From assembly GCA_964640665.1 (NCBI GenBank), contig CAZXHT010000021.1:1-64000 (forward strand): a stretch of 64,000 nt of DNA, read 5' to 3'. Below are positions 7,604 to 16,973 of the stretch, one piece after another (position 1 is the first letter of the stretch; each line of letters begins with the position of its first letter). The DNA comes from DATKYQ01 sp964640665 (GTDB taxonomy: Bacteria; Myxococcota; B64-G9). Position numbers and translations under genes: made by a program. The notes under the pieces were generated by a model. The model made no database searches. It had not been told where the DNA came from and saw nothing but the letters and a program-made list of their open reading frames with translations.

Positions 7604-8473
7604 ATGGGACGAATCTTGACGCTAGTAGCGCTTCTGGCGGCTCCGGCGCCCTTCGTGCTCGACATAAGCGTTACTCCGCCCCGGCCACGGCAAGGGCAGC
7701 TGGTGTTGATCGAGGTGGCCGGGGTGTGCCCCGGAGATCGCGTCGAAGGTACATTCGACGAGCGCAAGTTGCGCTTCTACGTCGATCTTGCCGGTCGGGT
7801 CCGGACTTTGGCGGCAGTGCCTCTGAACCGCAAACCGGGAGAGGTCTCCCTGCTTGTCCGGGTTACCCATCCGGGCGAAGATCCCGTGATCCGCGGGCAG
7901 GCGGTGGGAATCGGAGCGGGAAAGTTTGAAAAACAAGAACTCAGGGTGGCCCCGCGCTTTGTAAAGCCGCCGCCCGAGGTCGCCGGCCGGATAGGCACAG
8001 AGCGCCGGGCCATGAAACGGCTGTGGAAGCAGGCGCCGACGCCGCGCAATTGGCGCGGCTCTTTCGTCTGGCCGCGCAAGGACAGGATCTGCTCGGCCTT
8101 CGGGTTGCGACGGGTTTTCAACGGCAAGCTGCGCGGCCGGCACTGGGGGCTGGACATCGACGGCAAGGTCGGCCAGCCGGTGCGGGCCATCGGCGCGGGC
8201 AGGGTGGTCATGGTGGCCGACAGGTACTATAGCGGCGGCACCGTGGTAATCGACCATGGTTTGAGGCTGTTTTCGCTCTACTTTCACCTGTCGGTTTTCG
8301 ATGTCAAGAAAGGCCAGGTGGTTGAAAAGGGTCAACTCGTTGGCCAGGTGGGCAAGAGCGGCCGCGTGACCGGCCCGCATTTGCACCTGAGCACCAAGTT
8401 GGAAGGCGTCACTTTCGATCCCGTAACTCTCCTGGATGCCGACCTTTCCGAAAAGGGAGGACGGCAGCCTTGA
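7604..8473 (+). CDS. M23-family (LytM-type) zinc endopeptidase
   Basis: This 289-residue product carries a LytM/M23 domain at about 150-275. It shows the full metal and catalytic set: H180 and D184 in GRHWGLD, H228 in YFHLS, and H259/H261 in GPHLHLS. An N-terminal hydrophobic stretch (residues 4-18) suggests export, and residues 20-115 form a beta-rich N-domain. Such enzymes cut peptidoglycan cross-bridges or activate cell-wall remodelling. The stop overlaps the start of the next gene by 4 bp, so the two are probably translated together. The start is weakly supported because no strong ribosome site precedes ATG 7604. Confidence 0.88.
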   Translation: MGRILTLVALLAAPAPFVLDISVTPPRPRQGQLVLIEVAGVCPGDRVEGTFDERKLRFYVDLAGRVRTLAAVPLNRKPGEVSLLVRVTHPGEDPVIRGQAVGIGAGKFEKQELRVAPRFVKPPPEVAGRIGTERRAMKRLWKQAPTPRNWRGSFVWPRKDRICSAFGLRRVFNGKLRGRHWGLDIDGKVGQPVRAIGAGRVVMVADRYYSGGTVVIDHGLRLFSLYFHLSVFDVKKGQVVEKGQLVGQVGKSGRVTGPHLHLSTKLEGVTFDPVTLLDADLSEKGGRQP

Positions 8474-10875
8474 GAACACAAGCGTTCATGCTGGTGTGCG
8501 CCCTGATCGCCTGCGGTCCTCCGTGCCGAGCCGGCAGCCCGCGCCCGGCCGATCCCGGTTATGCCGCGCGGCCGCTCGAGCCGCAATCCGAGCCGCCCCG
8601 CACGCCGCTTTGTGCCATCGTGTCTCCCTCGTCCTCCGCCCCGGCCCTGGTGAACTGGGGTGAATCGTTCGAGGTGACGCTGCTGGACAGTCCCGGCGCA
8701 CGGGGGCGACCCGCCGGCCGGCAGCCGGCCGACTGGCTCGTGGCCCTGAGCACGCGCGCCCGCAACCCTTACGGAGACATGGTCGGCCCCCCGCTGGGCA
8801 TGCGCTTCCCGCTGACCGTCGCCGGCGTCCGGCGGGACTCGGGCGACAGAGTTGTGCTGACCGTACTGGCCCCGGCCGAGGCTCCCCGCGACGTTTATCA
8901 TCTTGAGGTTGCAGGCCCCTCCGGCTTGCGGGCGGTCAGGGTCTTCGCGGTTCGCATGCTTGGCAGGGCCGGGCCAGGGGACGAATTCGGCATCGTCGTC
9001 ATCGGCGACAACCAGCTTCTTGATCCGACCACCAAGTTCTCGGGCGCAGATTTGAACAACGGTTCCTACCCGCGCTGTTGCGATGACGCCGCCGAGGCGA
9101 TGTTCGCACAGCAGGTGGAAGAGATCTCATTTCTCGATCCGGACTTCGTGATCAACGTCGGCGATCTGCTGTTCGGCATCGACTACCGTAAGGAGTATCG
9201 GTACACGCTTTCACGCTGGTGGAAGGAGCCGATCGCCACCTTCATGGTGCCCGGCAACCATGACGGCATGGCGCTATACGAGCTGGCCCTGAAAGACGGC
9301 TGGTGGGCCGAGGCGCTCAAGAGCGTGCGCTGCGCCAGGTTTATTATCGACGGGGACGTGACGGCGGCCAAGGTATTCCAGGTGCTTGCCTGTGTGTACG
9401 GTGACTTGAAGAAAATGCTGTTCGAGGACCTGGCCCAGGAAGGTCTCGACTACTGGCGCCGTCTCCTCGGACCGCTCGACTATTCGTTCGACGCAGGCCG
9501 CTTTCATTTCGTCGGTGTGAACTCGTACTCCGGTTCGTCCGAGCGGCGCCACGCCTTCGTGCTGGGGCTACAGTTTCTGGGGCTGGATTTCGGCGCCGCC
9601 ACCGTGGATAACTACGGCGGCCAACTCGACGACGGACAACTTGCCTGGCTGCGGCGTGACCTGGAAAGGGCATCGAAAGCCGGCAAGAAGATCGTTCTTT
9701 TCTTGCACCACGACGCGCGGGGCGCACGCGGCGAGAGATGGGGACGGGCTTACCACGCCAACCTGCCTTTTCCCTCAGAGCCATTGGGCCTCAGGAAATT
9801 CCAGGAGTGGAACTACGACGGCACGGAATGGGACTCCAATCCGAAAGACGCGCGCCGGGACGAGACCCAGACGCACAACTCGGCCGTGCGCCTGCTTGGG
9901 CTGATTGCCCGCTACGCAGACTATGTTTTCACAGGCCACATCCACGACGACGAGACGACCGTGATCGAGCCCGGCCGGGAGATCGTGCCCGGCTCCGGAA
10001 TCCGGGCCGCCAAGCGTATTCACTACCTGCGGGTGACGACGGGATCGGCCACGCCGGACGATTCGGATGGATACTGGGGATACCGCCTGCTGCGCGCCCG
10101 GGGCAACGCGCTCGAAGATCTGGTCTACTACCCGACTTTCCGATGGCAATCGCTGCCTTCCGGTAACCTGTGGGTGTCGGGAACGGGAGTGCCGGCCCAA
10201 GGCACCTCGGCCGGGAACTTACTGAACCGCTTTGGAGGGGGCAAGCTGCTCTACGTTGTGCACTCGGGCTTGCCGCGCCGGGTACGAGGTATGTTGCGTG
10301 CCTTCTTGCCGGATGTCCCCGAGGGCTATCGCTTTCCGGCAACAGGCGGCACGCTGCTGGTGGCCGACGTGGGTCGCGCGGCGGGCGGGCGCAACGTCTA
10401 CTACCTGCGGGTCGAGCTGCCGGCGGTACGCTCGGGCGAGTTTCCGGTGCCGGCCGGTGAAGAAGAAAAACTGACGATCGAGTGGGAGCGCGCCGGCGGC
10501 AACCGTGCCCCGATGGTTTCGTTCGAGATCCCCGCCGGCGAGGCCCGGCCGGGCAGGGCGGTTGTTTTCGACGGGTCGGCCTCGCGGGATCCCGATGGAA
10601 AGGCTCTTATACAGTACGTCTGGGACTTCGGCGACGGTCACGGCGCCCGCGGCGCGAAGGTCTCCCACGTCTACCGCCAGGCGGGAGACTACGACCTTGC
10701 GCTGACCGCCATAGACGACTGCGGCGCCTTTGCCCGCTATTCGACCCGCCTGACCGTCGCCCCCGCTCCCTCGTGTTCGCTCGGCTCGGGAGCCTGCGCG
10801 GCCACATCGGCATCGCTGGCCCTCTTGTGTCTGATCATACTCGGCTGGTGGTTGTATCGGAAGCGAACAGGGTAA
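8470..10875 (+). CDS. Secreted calcineurin-like metallophosphatase with PKD domain and C-terminal anchor
   Basis: This 801-residue product probably starts at a TTG (8470) that overlaps the previous stop, with GGGAGGA 8 bp upstream; an ATG at 8488 is the alternative. Metallophosphoesterase motifs appear in order: GDNQ (about 177), GDLLFG, GNHDG, HHD and GHIHDD (about 495). A PKD-type Ig domain (about 680-765, WDFGDG motif) follows. The C-terminus is Cys-containing, then a hydrophobic helix and RKR, resembling a sorting or anchor tail. It likely acts outside the cytoplasmic membrane on phosphoesters; the substrate is unknown. Confidence 0.85.
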   Translation: MRTQAFMLVCALIACGPPCRAGSPRPADPGYAARPLEPQSEPPRTPLCAIVSPSSSAPALVNWGESFEVTLLDSPGARGRPAGRQPADWLVALSTRARNPYGDMVGPPLGMRFPLTVAGVRRDSGDRVVLTVLAPAEAPRDVYHLEVAGPSGLRAVRVFAVRMLGRAGPGDEFGIVVIGDNQLLDPTTKFSGADLNNGSYPRCCDDAAEAMFAQQVEEISFLDPDFVINVGDLLFGIDYRKEYRYTLSRWWKEPIATFMVPGNHDGMALYELALKDGWWAEALKSVRCARFIIDGDVTAAKVFQVLACVYGDLKKMLFEDLAQEGLDYWRRLLGPLDYSFDAGRFHFVGVNSYSGSSERRHAFVLGLQFLGLDFGAATVDNYGGQLDDGQLAWLRRDLERASKAGKKIVLFLHHDARGARGERWGRAYHANLPFPSEPLGLRKFQEWNYDGTEWDSNPKDARRDETQTHNSAVRLLGLIARYADYVFTGHIHDDETTVIEPGREIVPGSGIRAAKRIHYLRVTTGSATPDDSDGYWGYRLLRARGNALEDLVYYPTFRWQSLPSGNLWVSGTGVPAQGTSAGNLLNRFGGGKLLYVVHSGLPRRVRGMLRAFLPDVPEGYRFPATGGTLLVADVGRAAGGRNVYYLRVELPAVRSGEFPVPAGEEEKLTIEWERAGGNRAPMVSFEIPAGEARPGRAVVFDGSASRDPDGKALIQYVWDFGDGHGARGAKVSHVYRQAGDYDLALTAIDDCGAFARYSTRLTVAPAPSCSLGSGACAATSASLALLCLIILGWWLYRKRTG

Positions 10876-10937
10876 AAGAAGGAAATGACAAATCTTACCC
10901 GGTAGGTAATAATTTACAGGTATTTATTACCCATAGG

Positions 10938-11150
10938 GTGACGATTAATTTCGGGTCACTGCCGTTTATCTACAATTCTACAGATCCTCCAGAAGACCTG
11001 GCTGCCTATGTCGGTACCTATCTCACGGAAGAGATTCAGGCCGAAGGGCTGGTGCGACGCATCGAAAACTTTTCGCGTTTTTTACAATTGGCGTCACTCG
11101 TCTTGCCGGCACGTGATTTTTTCAGCTCTTTGTGGAGTGGGGAAATTTAA
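10938..11150 (+). pseudogene. Fragment of an AAA-type ATPase (DUF4143 family)
   Basis: In one plus-strand frame the segment encodes FGSLPFIY...DPPEDLAAYVGTYL, then TEEIQAEGLVRRI and FSRFLQLASLV. This resembles the conserved middle of DUF4143/AAA+ ATPases of the 'GTYLREEI-AEALVR' type. There is no N-terminal P-loop and no C-terminal part; the frame ends at 11150 after losing similarity. The flanks (10876-10937) are AT-rich and featureless. It looks like the remnant of an acquired gene. Confidence 0.6.
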
Positions 11151-11161
11151 TCAAATGGGAA

Positions 11162-12406
11162 CTAGTTTGTGCCCGAAGGTGGATCGACGATCTTGCCCAT
11201 GAACAGCAGGGCCCCGGAGTGCCGGTCGTGGATCACGAACAGGAACGGCCGATCCACCCGGATCTCGGTCGGAGCGGCCGACAGGCTCACTTCCACCGAG
11301 GTGACCGCGGCGGCCTCGGTTCCTTCCTCGTTGACCTTGACGTAGGTCTTGTGCTTGACCTCGGAGATGTACAGATCGAGGGCCCCGTCGATCCCGGAAA
11401 AGTCGGCCTTGGCCGGGTCGAAGGCCGCTTCCATCCCCAGCGCTGTCAGTACGTTTACCAGCGAGTCCTCCCACTCGAGTTCGAACTTGGGCAGGTAGAG
11501 AAGCATCTCATTGTATTCCTCGAACCTGCCCATCCAGTTTGCCCAGTTCTCCGGGGTCAACTCGGCGACCAGATCGTCGATGTCCTTGTCCTCGCGCGGC
11601 AACAACACCGTCATTGAGAACAGACCGTGCCCGTAGGCCAGATCCACCGCCTGGAAATCCTCGGTCTGCAGCACCGACAGATCGGCCTTCATGTTCATCA
11701 TCTCGACCTGCTTATCCCCGTCGGGTGCGTGGAAGATCATGTCGCTGGTATCGGCCTTGTCGAACTGGAAGGTCCAGTCGCCCTTGAAGTAGATGGCGTT
11801 GATCAGGTACATCACCACCAGCGGGTCGATCGGCGACTCGACAATCTCCTCGATCTTGCCGTGGGTCTTCTCGTTGACCCAGGCGTTGATGGTGTCGGCT
11901 GCGCCCGAGTCGCCGAAGTCCAGGGCGGCGACTACCGCGGCGAAGAAGGTTACGTTGACATCGATGAACTCCTGCAATACCTCGAACCCCAGGCGGTACC
12001 AGATCGAGTTGGCGATCTCCAGGGTCACCGACGAGTCCATGCCGGTCAACAGGGTGATCAGGTCCAGGTAGCCCTGGTTGATTTGCCCGGTGGTCAAGTC
12101 GCCGAAGGCGAGGCACTCACGCATGCCTTGTTCGGTGGTGCCGCGGGCGCCGTTGTACGTCATGCCCAGGGCCATGGACACGCTCAGGGGGGAGACGAAC
12201 AGGTTTCCCCCGTCCGATTGAGCCGCCAGCTCCTGGAAAAATCCGAACCCGAACTGGTTGGAAGCCTCGACCAGGGATGTTTCCTGGGCGCTGAGTTCGC
12301 GGGGAGGCTGCCAGTTATCCCCGCACCCGCTGGTGGCCGTCCCCATCGCCAAGGATACCCCGATCACTCCAGCCAGAGTCAAAACGAATGCAACCGGTTT
12401 TCTCAT
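11162..12406 (-). CDS. Serpin-family protease inhibitor, probable lipoprotein
   Basis: This 414-residue product starts at ATG 12406, preceded by AGAGGTGAT. An N-terminal signal ends in TATSGC, a possible lipobox. The serpin core then follows, with FVSPLSVSMALGMTYNGARG, NAIYFKGDW and the C-terminal DRPFLFVI / FMGKI signature. The reactive-centre loop hinge EEGTEAAAVT (about residue 360) matches inhibitory serpins, so it probably traps serine or Cys proteases by loop insertion. It lies in the same direction as, and downstream of, the T2SS operon, separated by 200 bp. A role in protecting the envelope from secreted proteases is inference. Confidence 0.92.
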   Translation of the reverse strand: MRKPVAFVLTLAGVIGVSLAMGTATSGCGDNWQPPRELSAQETSLVEASNQFGFGFFQELAAQSDGGNLFVSPLSVSMALGMTYNGARGTTEQGMRECLAFGDLTTGQINQGYLDLITLLTGMDSSVTLEIANSIWYRLGFEVLQEFIDVNVTFFAAVVAALDFGDSGAADTINAWVNEKTHGKIEEIVESPIDPLVVMYLINAIYFKGDWTFQFDKADTSDMIFHAPDGDKQVEMMNMKADLSVLQTEDFQAVDLAYGHGLFSMTVLLPREDKDIDDLVAELTPENWANWMGRFEEYNEMLLYLPKFELEWEDSLVNVLTALGMEAAFDPAKADFSGIDGALDLYISEVKHKTYVKVNEEGTEAAAVTSVEVSLSAAPTEIRVDRPFLFVIHDRHSGALLFMGKIVDPPSGTN

Positions 12407-12609
12407 CTGATCACCTCTTGAAAATCGTTGGTAAGTCAACTGTCCCTCTCCGAAGCAAGTCGCGTGCCATCAGGGGACAGACGCTATCTGAAAAGAATAA
12501 CAATGTAAAATCAAATATATCAACCCATTAGGGGTTGACCCGGCCCCTTGGGTTCCTCAGATTTCTGAAAACTCCGGACGGGAAAGTCAGGAACCTGTCA
12601 CCCCGGAAG

Positions 12610-13530
12610 CTACTGCTTGAGCGGGCGGAACTGGGGCTTGCCGCCGAAGATGCGGCCGAAGATGCTGTAGCGGAAGAATCCGTCCTTGCCCTTGGCGCGG
12701 TTGAGCCCGTTGTCGAGAAAGCTCCTGAGTTCTTCGGGGATCTGCTTGCGGATCTCAGAAAGCTTCTCGTCGGATGGCTTGAAACGCAGGCGGCAGTGCG
12801 CCGAGATGTTCTCGGGCTTCTGCTGCAGCAGGAGGTAACCGTCGAGATTTGCCTCGATATCGTCCGAGCTTACCTTGCAGGCCTTGATGTTCGCCTTGCC
12901 CTTCTTGATCTCCAGGTTGGCCTGGGTCTTTCCCAGCCCGATCCAGGGCAGCGCGACTCCATATACTTTTCCCCGCCCTACCTTACCCTGCACAATATCC
13001 AGGCTGATGCTTCCGTGAGAAGCCTTGATGTCCTTGGGATCCACGTCCAACTTCACGTCGCCGGAAAGCTTGCCGGAAAGCTCCTGGCCGATGACGTCTT
13101 TCCAGAAGTTCAGCTTGCCCAGATCTAGCCCGGCGACTTTGGTCCGCAGGCTCCATTTGTCACCATCCAGGGTGAAGCCGCCGTCGATCCTGCCCTTGAG
13201 CATTTCCGAGGAAAAAGAAACATCTTTCGTTCCGGTGATCAAACGCAACAACGAAATCCTGGCCGACAATTCATCCAGGCGTATTGCCAGCGGCAAGCTT
13301 CCCTGCTTGCCCTCCTTGACCAGGCGGATCCCGGTGGCCTCGAAACCGTTGGGGAACAGGGTGCTCATTTCAGCGATGGTCATCTTCATGCCCAGTGTTC
13401 GTTCCGCCTGGCGGGTGACCATGTCGCCGATGATGCGCACCGGAAAGCCGTGCACCAGGAAGAAAAGCAGGCAGCCGATGAAGAACAGCGGATAACAAAC
13501 AATCTTTAGAATCTTTTTTCGCATGATCAC
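12610..13530 (-). CDS. gspN: Type II secretion system protein GspN
   Basis: This 306-residue product has one N-terminal membrane helix (about 7-28) and an AsmA-like periplasmic domain rich in beta strands, as in the delta-lineage GspN family. It overlaps gspM by GTGA; the GTG at 13530 is the coupled start, with ATG 13524 as an alternative. It is the last gene of the T2SS operon. GspN is not universal in T2SS and is typical of Xanthomonas-like and delta-lineage operons; it may connect the inner-membrane platform to the outer membrane. Confidence 0.8.
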   Translation of the reverse strand: MIMRKKILKIVCYPLFFIGCLLFFLVHGFPVRIIGDMVTRQAERTLGMKMTIAEMSTLFPNGFEATGIRLVKEGKQGSLPLAIRLDELSARISLLRLITGTKDVSFSSEMLKGRIDGGFTLDGDKWSLRTKVAGLDLGKLNFWKDVIGQELSGKLSGDVKLDVDPKDIKASHGSISLDIVQGKVGRGKVYGVALPWIGLGKTQANLEIKKGKANIKACKVSSDDIEANLDGYLLLQQKPENISAHCRLRFKPSDEKLSEIRKQIPEELRSFLDNGLNRAKGKDGFFRYSIFGRIFGGKPQFRPLKQ

Positions 13531-14147
13531 GAACCCGTTTTCTTGGTTGCGGCCTTGGCCGGCGTTTCTTCTTTCTTTACTTCCTTGAGCTGGAACTTGG
13601 ATACGATGAAGGTCACGTCGAGCCGGCTGGGCTCCCTGAAGTTGTTCTTGATGTGCAACGTGCGCACCGCAATGCTCTCGGCCTTGCGCTCGAGTTGAAC
13701 CAGGAAGTCGACCAGCCGGTCGATGGTGATGCGCGGAATCTTGACCTCGACCCGTTTCTCATCGACCTTCGTCTCGGCATTGGCGCCCGCGGAGCGCGGG
13801 TTCATCTCCATTTCGTTGGTGTCGATCCCCAGCCGCTGGGCCATGTTCTCCAGCGTGCCCATCAACTGGATGTTCCCGGCCTTGCGGATTCGTTTCTCGG
13901 ACTCCTTGCGGGCCAGTTTGGCTTGCTCGAACTGTGCGCGCATGTCGATCATCTTGGTCAGTTTACCGGTCTTGTCCTCGATGCGTCGATCGAGCCCTCG
14001 CAGGCTCGAGGAGACCCACAGCGAGACCATCACTCCGACGAACAGGACGAAACAGACGGCCAGGCCGCCCACCATGAACTTCTCCCGGCGCGAGAGCCGC
14101 TCGAACGCCGCCAGCATTTCTTCGTATCTCTTGCCGAGCACGGCCAT
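13527..14147 (-). CDS. gspM: Type II secretion system protein GspM
   Basis: This 206-residue product uses ATG 14147, with GAGG upstream; the open frame extends 8 codons further into gspL. It has a short cytoplasmic N-terminus, one membrane helix (about residues 27-48), a coiled coil (about 50-95) and a ferredoxin-like periplasmic domain. The C-terminus is Lys/Ala-rich. GspM partners GspL in the inner-membrane assembly platform. Sequence conservation in this family is low; position between gspL and gspN strongly supports the call. Confidence 0.85.
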   Translation of the reverse strand: MAVLGKRYEEMLAAFERLSRREKFMVGGLAVCFVLFVGVMVSLWVSSSLRGLDRRIEDKTGKLTKMIDMRAQFEQAKLARKESEKRIRKAGNIQLMGTLENMAQRLGIDTNEMEMNPRSAGANAETKVDEKRVEVKIPRITIDRLVDFLVQLERKAESIAVRTLHIKNNFREPSRLDVTFIVSKFQLKEVKKEETPAKAATKKTGS

Positions 14148-14164
14148 GACAACCTCGTAGCAGG

Positions 14165-15742
14165 TCAGCACCCGAAGGCGATGGTGAAACGGAATTCGAC
14201 TTCCGATCCATCCGCCGTTTTCTGGGTCTTCCCTGTTTGAATTTTCTTGAAGCAGTTGTATTTTTCGAGAGCGGTTCTGATCTTTTCAACGGCTTCGAAG
14301 CTGTCGGTGAAGGCGGTCAGTTGGATGCGCTTGGGGCTGATGCTCATGTCCTTCATGCGCAGCTTCGTCTTTTCCGGGATACGCTTGTGCATCTCGCGCA
14401 GCACGTCCACGGCGCTCACTTGCGGGAGGGGATTTGTCTCCGGCGATATCTTTTCTTCCATGATCGACATGGCGACTTCGAGATCGTCGTAGGGCTTGCC
14501 CAGGATGGCCTGGGTGACCTCCTTCATGCGCGTGTTGAGAGCCTTTTCCGTGGATGAGAGGCTCAGGTAGCGTGTCGTTGCCAGCCCGATGGCGAGGAAT
14601 ATTGTGATCAATGTGGCTGCCACCAGGTGTACGACCTTTCCGCGCATGACCGCGAAATCGCCCTTGAAGGCAAAGGGTCCCTTGCGCAGATTGAGAAACC
14701 CGCGCCGGCCTCCCTGGTGGGCCTGCAGCGCCAGGCCCAGGGACTTGACCCAGCCGCTTGCACTGCCACTCTCATCCTGGAGGTGCTCCATGCCGGGCAG
14801 TTCGAAATGCTCGGCCCGGATTACTTGTGCCTCAAGGCCCAGTTCCTCGGACAGGTAGCCGTCGAGATTCCTGATGGTAGCGCCGCCGCCGCAGAGCCAG
14901 ATCCGGGAGACCCGACGCCGGGTCAGTGCCTGGTGGGCGGACAGGGTCTGGCGCAACTCGCGGATCAGGGTAGCCGTGGCGCGGCGCACGGCGTCCGAGA
15001 TAAGTACCTGTTCGGGAGTCGCGGCGGTCTTGCCCGCGCCCTCGACGAAGGCGCCCTTCCGTTTGCCGTCCTCGGCTCTGGCGTGCTCGACCTTGAAAGC
15101 CTCGGCGAGTTGGGAAGTAACCTCGTGACCGCCGCCGGACAGCGTCCGGGCGAATTCCACGCCGGCCGGGCCCATGATGCACAGGGACGACAGACGCTGG
15201 CCGATATCGAGCACTGCCACCGAAGTATCGGGATCGTCGCTGCCTGGAAGCATGTCGAAAAGGCTGCTGTATGACAGGCTCTCGGGGCCGATCAGGCGCG
15301 GGTCGATGCCTGATTGTCCGAGGGTATCCAACCAGCCCGAAAGTAACTCGGTCTGGCACACCGCCACCAGCAGGCGCGATCCACCTTCTACTGCATCGCC
15401 GGCAACCAGGTACTCGAAGACGACTTTGTCCAAGGGAAAGGGAATCAGGCTTTCCAACTCGAACCCGATGGTTTGGGCAATCCGCTTGCGGTCGGAAAAC
15501 GGCAGGGTAAGAGGGCGGATGGACACCTCGTTGCCGGGCAGGGCGGTTGCCAGCAGGTCTCCGTGGCCGCCGCTGTCGAGTTGGGAAAGCGCTTCGGCCA
15601 GGCGGGCTTGCCGAGGTCTGTCGTCCTGGGGCACGGGGACCACGCTGAAGTCGACCACCTCGACCGTGCGAAAGCTGCTGCGCAAACGCACTCTCTTTAT
15701 CGATTCGTGTCCCAGATCCAGCCCGACCGTCATCTGCGCCAT
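14165..15742 (-). CDS. gspL: Type II secretion system protein GspL (PilM/PilN-like fusion)
   Basis: This 525-residue product has an actin-fold cytoplasmic domain (about 5-350; GLDLGHESIK phosphate-like loop, VAVLDIGQR, LCGGGA) as in PilM. A membrane helix follows at about 375-395, then a ferredoxin-like periplasmic domain ending EVEFRFTIAF. GspL recruits the GspE ATPase to the membrane. GGGAG precedes ATG 15742. It sits 13 bp after gspK. Its length exceeds the usual ~400 residues because of a full actin-like domain, as in other delta-lineage systems. Confidence 0.88.
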   Translation of the reverse strand: MAQMTVGLDLGHESIKRVRLRSSFRTVEVVDFSVVPVPQDDRPRQARLAEALSQLDSGGHGDLLATALPGNEVSIRPLTLPFSDRKRIAQTIGFELESLIPFPLDKVVFEYLVAGDAVEGGSRLLVAVCQTELLSGWLDTLGQSGIDPRLIGPESLSYSSLFDMLPGSDDPDTSVAVLDIGQRLSSLCIMGPAGVEFARTLSGGGHEVTSQLAEAFKVEHARAEDGKRKGAFVEGAGKTAATPEQVLISDAVRRATATLIRELRQTLSAHQALTRRRVSRIWLCGGGATIRNLDGYLSEELGLEAQVIRAEHFELPGMEHLQDESGSASGWVKSLGLALQAHQGGRRGFLNLRKGPFAFKGDFAVMRGKVVHLVAATLITIFLAIGLATTRYLSLSSTEKALNTRMKEVTQAILGKPYDDLEVAMSIMEEKISPETNPLPQVSAVDVLREMHKRIPEKTKLRMKDMSISPKRIQLTAFTDSFEAVEKIRTALEKYNCFKKIQTGKTQKTADGSEVEFRFTIAFGC

Positions 15743-15755
15743 TGCATTCTCCCGC

Positions 15756-16973
15756 TCACATCTCTCGCCAGTAAAGAATCTCTTGTCCCGAGGCCGTGTT
15801 CTTGAGCACCGTGCGGATCGTTACCGCCACCTCGCCTACTTGCCCGATCGCCTTGACCGAGAAGGTGTCGCTGAAAGGCGCTAAGTTTTTCAAGAAATAG
15901 GGGCTGAAGGTCGGCCCCATGCTGTTGAAGAAGCCCTGGATGGCCTCTTTGTTGGGAACCATGAAAGTGGTCATCTGCATCAAGTTGCGAAACTCGAAAA
16001 ACAGGGACAAAACCTCCAGGAGTTGCGGCAGACCTTGCTCTGTGCACAACGCCAGATTCTCGGGCTGCATGCAGAGCAACGAAAGCATCATCAGTGGATC
16101 GTTGACCGAAGTCAGGTTCAAAAGCAGAGCCGGGTCGGTACAGACCGTGAACTTGTCCCGGAACTCGTCCATGAAATCGTCGCCGATGCCCCTGATCATG
16201 TACAGTTCGTCGACGCTGAAGAAGGGGTCGTTCTTGTTCTCGTACGGATTTGCCAGCATGTCATAGAGCGAGTCTTCGTCGGAGGTGCCGGGCACGAACA
16301 GGACGGCTTGCGAGAAGGGATTGACCACCAGCGCGTCGAGGTTGAAAGTGTCGATTGTCGTGTTGGCGTCGATCCAGTCGTGCATGGCCATGGCAATCTT
16401 GTCGGGAGAATTCAACTGGCCGTCGGCGTCTTCCTCTTCGAACATCACCTTGTAGCGGGGGTTGCCGATCAGCGCCAGGATCTGGGCCGTGATCGGGGCC
16501 GCGATGGAAGTAATGCTTTCGAGGGCGTTTATGTTGATCTTGCTGTACTCGTCGGTTATCTCCCCGTAGAAACTTCCGTCGAAATCTCCGAAGCCCCGCT
16601 TATCGCCCAGGTTGAGCCCCTCCAGCCCGAAGGCCGAGCCCAGTTCTCCGGATGTCAGGGCCTTGGCCAGGTCGCTCTCGATTGGGATGATCTGGTAAAG
16701 CTTGAGGACGCCGCCGGTGAAACGATCAACCTGTCCCTGGAAATGCAGCACCAGGCGGGAAAGGTTCACCGCCGAGCGGGCCAGGTAGTGTGCCTTGACC
16801 CGGTCCCTGACGTTGGCGGCGATCTGGACGTCGATCCTGGTTTGGTAGGCGAAGTCAACCACGATGGCCGATAAGATCGCCACTGTGACCAGCACCATCA
16901 GCAGGGCCATCCCGCGATTGTTTCCGGCGAGTCTGCGAACCTGCACGCTTCTTTTTCGATCGCTGATCTTCAT
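15756..16973 (-). CDS. gspK: Type II secretion minor pseudopilin GspK
   Basis: This 405-residue product has an N-terminal prepilin-type signal with RG before MALLMVLVTVAILSA. It lacks the Glu at mature position 5, as GspK proteins do. The large globular domain (about 60-400) includes the conserved SKININALE segment (INLN-type motif) and Asp-rich calcium-like loops. GspK caps the pseudopilus with GspI and GspJ. Its start overlaps the gspJ stop by 4 bp. Confidence 0.92.
   Translation of the reverse strand: MKISDRKRSVQVRRLAGNNRGMALLMVLVTVAILSAIVVDFAYQTRIDVQIAANVRDRVKAHYLARSAVNLSRLVLHFQGQVDRFTGGVLKLYQIIPIESDLAKALTSGELGSAFGLEGLNLGDKRGFGDFDGSFYGEITDEYSKININALESITSIAAPITAQILALIGNPRYKVMFEEEDADGQLNSPDKIAMAMHDWIDANTTIDTFNLDALVVNPFSQAVLFVPGTSDEDSLYDMLANPYENKNDPFFSVDELYMIRGIGDDFMDEFRDKFTVCTDPALLLNLTSVNDPLMMLSLLCMQPENLALCTEQGLPQLLEVLSLFFEFRNLMQMTTFMVPNKEAIQGFFNSMGPTFSPYFLKNLAPFSDTFSVKAIGQVGEVAVTIRTVLKNTASGQEILYWREM

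Noticed and set aside
12440..12609. Possible small gene or sRNA between serpin and gspN
   Set aside because: Only a short inverted repeat (CTGTCCC / GGGACAG) and AT-rich sequence are seen; no coding frame or clear terminator.
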